Shown here one piece after another: positions 23,361 to 33,460 of a stretch of 33,460 nt of DNA. Position numbers and translations under genes: made by a program. The notes below the pieces were generated by a model. It was not told where the DNA came from and did no database searches. It worked only from the letters and a program-made list of their open reading frames with translations. The DNA lies in the NCBI GenBank assembly GCA_022801715.1, contig JAAWSV010000028.1, forward strand, positions 1-33,460, in the 5' to 3' direction. Position 1 is the stretch's first letter. Every line of letters begins with the position of its first letter. This DNA comes from Oscillospiraceae bacterium (GTDB taxonomy: Bacteria > Bacillota > Clostridia > Oscillospirales > Oscillospiraceae).

Positions 23361-24290
23361 TTACTTGTAGTCGGGATTGGGGGCCACGTCGGCATACTCA
23401 AAGCCGTCGATGTACTGATAGACATTCTCGCCATAGTACTTGATGGACATGGCGGCCATGGTGCCGTCGGCGTAGAGCTTGGCCATGCACTCGTCAATGG
23501 CGGCCACCAGCTCCTCCTGCCCCTTGGCGTAGAGCACCCAGGTGCCGAAGCCGGAGTCGTTGAAGGGGATGAAGTAGGTCTCGTCATTGGGGTCCATCTC
23601 ATCCTTCACCGCGGTGTAGGAGCTGCGCAGATCAGAGATCATGTCATAGCGGCCGGAGATCACCTGCTGCACCTCCAGGGCGATGGGATCGTGCTCCGCC
23701 ACCTCGAAGATCAGCTGCTCCTCATGGGTGTTGTTGAACTCGGTGTAGAGGGTGTAGCCGGACTCACTGGAGCTGTAGGGCACGTTGCGCAGCCCCAGCT
23801 TGGCCACTTGGCTGAGCATCTCCTCCGTGGTGCCCTCCGTGACCTGATCCTTGTACTCGTTGCGCAGGATCAGCCCCCGGACGCCGGCGGAGATGGGGTA
23901 CTCGGGGAAGATGTACTTCTCCGCCCGGTCGTCGTTATAGAAGAAGTTGTTGACGCCGGCGGCATAGGTGCCGGTGTCCAAACCGATCACAATCGCGTCC
24001 TGCGTGCCGGTCTCATAGACGAACTCGTACTGGGGCAGCATCTCATCCACCAGACACATGACCTCATAGTTCTCCCCGGCCAGATTGCCGTTCTCATCCA
24101 AATAGACGTTGGGCATGGAGTCGGTGCCGATACCGATGCGCACCTTCACCACATCGCCGCCGGACTGGTCCCCGCTGTTGCCGCCCTGGCCGGCGTCGCT
24201 GTTGTCGTTGTTCCCGCCCTTATCGCCGCAGGCGGTCAGCATACCAAGGAGCATCAAAGAAGCTAAAAGCAGTGACAGTAGCCTTTTCAT
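23361..24290 (-). CDS. Amino acid ABC transporter substrate-binding lipoprotein
   Basis: This 309-residue binding protein begins at the ATG at 24290 (MKRLLSLLLASLMLLG); the open frame from 24341 adds 17 residues without a signal-peptide function. Lipobox LTAC gives an acylated Cys ~21, followed by an Asn/Gly/Ser-rich linker (~22-48) and a type II periplasmic-binding fold. The fold shows 'RIGIGTDSMPNVYLDENGNLAGENYEVMCLVDEML' and the later 'DSGFGTWVLYAKGQEELVAAIDECMAKLYADGTM'. The usual family words 'PPF' and 'GFDVDL' are replaced by 'MPNVYL' and 'GENYEV', so the ligand may differ from common amino acids. It acts on the outer face and delivers ligand to the permeases downstream. Confidence 0.93.
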   Translation of the reverse strand: MKRLLSLLLASLMLLGMLTACGDKGGNNDNSDAGQGGNSGDQSGGDVVKVRIGIGTDSMPNVYLDENGNLAGENYEVMCLVDEMLPQYEFVYETGTQDAIVIGLDTGTYAAGVNNFFYNDDRAEKYIFPEYPISAGVRGLILRNEYKDQVTEGTTEEMLSQVAKLGLRNVPYSSSESGYTLYTEFNNTHEEQLIFEVAEHDPIALEVQQVISGRYDMISDLRSSYTAVKDEMDPNDETYFIPFNDSGFGTWVLYAKGQEELVAAIDECMAKLYADGTMAAMSIKYYGENVYQYIDGFEYADVAPNPDYK

Positions 24291-24359
24291 CCTTACCAGT
24301 TCCTTTCTCGTTTGTTTCAATTTTTCCATAAAAGGGCACAAAGCCCCTCTATTTCCGCC

Positions 24360-24770
24360 TTATTTCCGCCCGCCGGTGAGCTCCTGATCCGGCAGCAGAA
24401 TCCGCTGAAACTCCACCTTATAGTCATTGGGGTCCCGGATAAAGCAGGCATACACCGGGAAATTGGGCTGCTTCATCGGCGGACAGATAATATCCGCCCC
24501 CCGCTCCTTCAAAATCTCATAGCGGGCGTCCACATCCGCCTCATCCCGGCAGTTGAAGGAGATGCACATCCCCACCGGCCCGGAGGGAATGGGACGGCCG
24601 TCGGGATAGTGGCAAAAGCCGATGTAGCCATAGCCCGTGTCGAAGATGTGGCACTCATTGCCCGCGTCCTGGACCTGAACCAGCTGCAGGCCCACCACCT
24701 CCTGGTAAAACTTAGATGTCTCCTTGATGTCCTTGCAAGGGAAAAATACAACACTGTTCTCAATACTCAT
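24360..24770 (-). CDS. VOC (glyoxalase/dioxygenase fold) family protein
   Basis: A 136-residue protein with paired beta-alpha-beta-beta-beta modules: 'VVFFPCKDIKETSKFYQEVVGLQLV' and 'ISFNCRDEADVDARYEILKERGADII', ending in 'FIRDPNDYKVEFQRI'. The Glu of the last motif is a typical metal ligand in this superfamily, which includes glyoxalase I, epimerases and extradiol dioxygenases. The start at 24770 has AAAGGGA about 6 bases upstream. As first gene of the operon it could epimerise or modify the imported compound. The precise reaction cannot be read from the sequence. Confidence 0.88.
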   Translation of the reverse strand: MSIENSVVFFPCKDIKETSKFYQEVVGLQLVQVQDAGNECHIFDTGYGYIGFCHYPDGRPIPSGPVGMCISFNCRDEADVDARYEILKERGADIICPPMKQPNFPVYACFIRDPNDYKVEFQRILLPDQELTGGRK

Positions 24771-24824
24771 AGGATTCCCTTTCTCCGCATTCTCTCTGAC
24801 CCCGGACAAAGCCCTGCCGCCGGA

Positions 24825-24844
24825 GGGGGGAGCGCCCCCCTTTT
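24825..24844. promoter_or_regulatory. GC hairpin in the leader of the VOC-ABC operon
   Basis: GGGGGG (24825-24830) and CCCCCC (24835-24840) close a four-base loop within the first bases of the predicted minus-strand transcript. On the plus strand TTTT follows, so it could also stop convergent readthrough. Confidence 0.5.
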
Positions 24845-24852
24845 CTGACAAA

Positions 24853-24881
24853 ATTAAACCACACAAAAAAACCGCTGTCAA
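24853..24881 (-). promoter_or_regulatory. Sigma-A promoter of the VOC-ABC-catabolic operon
   Basis: On the minus strand a consensus TTGACA (24881-24876) and TTTAAT (24858-24853) have a 17-base spacer. It is the only strong promoter before the eight-gene minus-strand unit ending at 17894. Confidence 0.75.
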
Positions 24882-25068
24882 TACTTCAGGGACGCAAAAT
24901 GTAAATAGGTCAGACGTTTTTAACATTCCGCCAATCCGCCCCCCCTGTTTTTGTGGAATTAGACGAAACAAACCAACTCCCCCAAAAATCCGCCCGCCCA
25001 ATCCAAAAACCAGACAAATTCCCCCCTCATCTCCACCGATCAAACCTGCCAACCCACCAAACAAAGCA

Positions 25069-25118
25069 CCGCGGGACGCGTCCCAAGGACGCGTCCCGCG
25101 GCAGGCTGCATCGCAGCC
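25069..25118. repeat. REP-like double hairpin
   Basis: Perfect 15-bp arms 25069-25083 and 25087-25101 (loop CAA) are followed by 6-bp arms 25104-25109 and 25113-25118. There is no T run. Such units in this lineage are commonly dispersed and intergenic. Confidence 0.65.
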
Positions 25119-25221
25119 ACAGACTGTCAAAAAAGGCGGCAGAGCAAGTGGGCGGTAAGGAGAATCGTGTGAAAGGTGCCCTTAGGGGTGCACATTGTGC
25201 GCCCGCCCCTCTTTCATAGCA

Positions 25222-25259
25222 CCCTACGGCACCGTAGGGGCCGGTGTCCTCACCGGCCC
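25222..25259. repeat. REP-like tandem dyads
   Basis: CCCTACGG/CCGTAGGG (25222-25229 with 25232-25239) runs directly into GGGCCGGTG/CACCGGCCC (25238-25246 with 25251-25259, loop TCCT). The sequence style matches dispersed intergenic repeats of Clostridia. Confidence 0.65.
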
Positions 25260-25374
25260 ATCCCCCGTCACCCACCTCACTCCAACAGCCCCACCCGCAG
25301 AGGGGTTACTTTCACGCACAATCACCCGCCGTACCCCAAGGGCATTTCCCCGCCGCTATGCGGCTCAGGCACAG

Positions 25375-25409
25375 GCGGCAAATTTCGGCCTGTGGCCGAA
25401 ATTTGCCGC
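25375..25409 (-). terminator. Long hairpin just downstream of rpoC
   Basis: A 16-bp perfect stem (25375-25390 with 25394-25409) with a three-base loop starts 15 bases beyond the rpoC stop. It lacks a T run, so it may protect the 3' end of the rpoBC mRNA as well as terminate it. Confidence 0.6.
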
Positions 25410-25424
25410 GCAGCCGCCTTAAAT

Positions 25425-29123
<3,699 letters not shown>

Positions 29124-29141
29124 CTCTCTGCTCCCCCTTCC

Positions 29142-32864
<3,723 letters not shown>

Positions 32865-33163
32865 TGCCTTTCCATCAAAGATTCCGCGCCCCGTCCCCCC
32901 AACCCGAAGGGCGGTTGGCGCAGGCTGGCGCATTCCTGCTGTATCCGGCGGAAACATCCGCCGCCCTCTTTTTTCGCGCCTTTCCCCAAAATCCCCCGGC
33001 CCTCCCCCCGCCTCGCGGGCCTTCGACAGCCCCTCCGAGGATGAAACACCCGGGTCTGTGGTTAAATAGCGCGACTTCCTTCTTGCCTTTCCCTGGAGAA
33101 TGTGCTACACTGTGCATAGTGGGGCGGGTATGCGTGGAGCATACCGCCGCACATAAGTAATTT
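32865..33163 (-). other. Leader region of the rpoBC transcript
   Basis: About 290 bases separate the predicted promoter from rpoB. It contains stems such as 32946-32963 (CGGCGGA/TCCGCCG, four-base loop) and 33127-33145 (GGTATGC/GCATACC). A 62-codon Arg-rich frame (33049-32861) ends overlapping the GTG start but does not look like a real protein. I see no known riboswitch or ribosomal-protein binding motif. Confidence 0.5.
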
Positions 33164-33192
33164 ATTCTATCATATATTTCCAAAAAAGTCAA
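33164..33192 (-). promoter_or_regulatory. Sigma-A promoter of rpoBC
   Basis: On the minus strand TTGACT (33192-33187) and TAGAAT (33169-33164) have a 17-base spacer rich in A and T. This gives rpoB a promoter of its own. Confidence 0.75.
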
Positions 33193-33233
33193 GGGGCAGC
33201 GGAGAATGTCCCTTGTAAGGAAAGTGTTGCTGG

Positions 33234-33272
33234 GATATAACTTCGGCAGTTTCTACAAAAGCACATTGATAT
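33234..33272 (+). repeat. Copy 2 of the dispersed promoter-region repeat
   Basis: Aligns without gaps to 15492-15530 with 32 of 39 identical bases. It leads directly into the promoter of the terminal AT-rich gene. Confidence 0.7.
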
Positions 33273-33294
33273 CATAGAAACTATCCGCTATAAT
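33266..33294 (+). promoter_or_regulatory. Sigma-A promoter of the terminal gene
   Basis: TTGATA (33266-33271) and a perfect TATAAT (33289-33294) have a 17-base spacer. The spacer contains an ATAG-AAA-CTAT dyad (33274-33284), placed where the GNAT promoter has its 22-bp palindrome. Confidence 0.75.
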
Positions 33295-33328
33295 CAATTC
33301 GGCAAATTGGGATTTAAAGAGAAAGAAT

Positions 33329-33460
33329 ATGAAAAATTTTTCTATGCCTGAGCAAGTTTCGCCGACATTAGAAATAGATGAATTGATGAGGTTGAAACAT
33401 AGTTTGGAAAAGAATATATCAAGGGAAGTTGCAGAAAGCATACTAAAAGAAATTCCATTA
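33329..33460 (+). CDS. N-terminal part of an AT-rich gene of unknown function (3' truncated by window edge)
   Basis: The frame opens at the ATG at 33329, behind a purine-rich AAAGAGAAAG site and a perfect promoter, and stays open for all 44 codons to the window end. The visible product starts MKNFSMPEQVSPTLEIDELM and continues with an amphipathic, Leu/Lys/Glu-rich helical segment. No family can be named. Base composition is far lower in GC than rpoB beside it, which suggests acquisition by transfer. Its promoter repeat links it to the GNAT gene at 15600. Confidence 0.6.
   Translation, partial: MKNFSMPEQVSPTLEIDELMRLKHSLEKNISREVAESILKEIPL

Larger units (their letters stand above)
24882..25374. 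other. Intergenic region with dispersed inverted repeats, no recognised gene
   Basis: No convincing coding frame or RNA gene is seen. It holds several GC-rich hairpins, listed separately: 25069-25101, 25104-25118 and 25222-25259. They look like dispersed REP-type elements collected between the rpoBC unit and the amino-acid operon. Confidence 0.5.

Overview
The window looks like chromosome of a GC-rich, endospore-forming gut-type member of the Clostridia, most likely Oscillospiraceae (Flavonifractor/Oscillibacter/Intestinimonas-like). This is inferred from the clostridial style of RpoB and RpoC, a split sporulation sigma-K gene, a SleB-type spore/cell-wall hydrolase, the high-GC codon use and the recombinase family. 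Nothing in the window names the species.

Left part (1-6419): the right-hand portion of what looks like a sigK-intervening ('skin'-like) element. The minus strand at 6419-6213 encodes only the N-terminal ~66 residues of sigma-K and stops where the conserved region continues in intact homologues. The 3' end of a large serine recombinase gene (4595-6229), convergent with sigK, overlaps that break by 17 bases. A 56-codon gene (4428-4598) is translationally coupled to the recombinase, and its start region is nearly identical to that of sigK. Further left are element cargo genes: an FAD/Rieske oxidoreductase, a low-molecular-weight tyrosine phosphatase, a small lipoprotein and an FtsX-type ABC exporter cut by the window edge. 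The other half of sigK is not seen and would be expected beyond the left edge.

Middle part (6420-17880): mostly single genes and short operons. These are glycerol kinase; a SleB-type hydrolase whose natural start is followed by an in-frame TGA; a TIGR04255-family gene behind a large inverted repeat and followed by two unrecognised genes; a divergent MerR/short-chain dehydrogenase pair with a typical 19-bp-spacer MerR promoter; a 54-residue membrane protein; a VanY-like D,D-carboxypeptidase; an NSS sodium symporter; an AT-richer GNAT acetyltransferase with a palindromic promoter; a ZIP metal transporter; and small unknown and TSCPD proteins. Several strong intrinsic terminators separate the units.

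Right-middle (17894-24881, minus strand): one long unit with a clear sigma-A promoter at 24881-24853. It encodes a VOC protein, a polar-amino-acid ABC importer (binding lipoprotein, two permeases, ATPase), a galactonate-dehydratase-like enolase-superfamily enzyme, an Asp/Glu (hydantoin) racemase-family protein lacking the usual second cysteine, and a PatB/MalY C-S lyase-type aminotransferase. It reads as uptake plus catabolism of an unidentified amino-acid-like compound.

Right end (25425-33460): rpoC and rpoB on the minus strand with their own promoter and a ~300-base structured leader. The usual flanking ribosomal and translation genes are absent on both sides within the window. Divergent from rpoB is the start of an AT-rich unknown gene, whose promoter region repeats the one found upstream of the GNAT gene 17.7 kb away.
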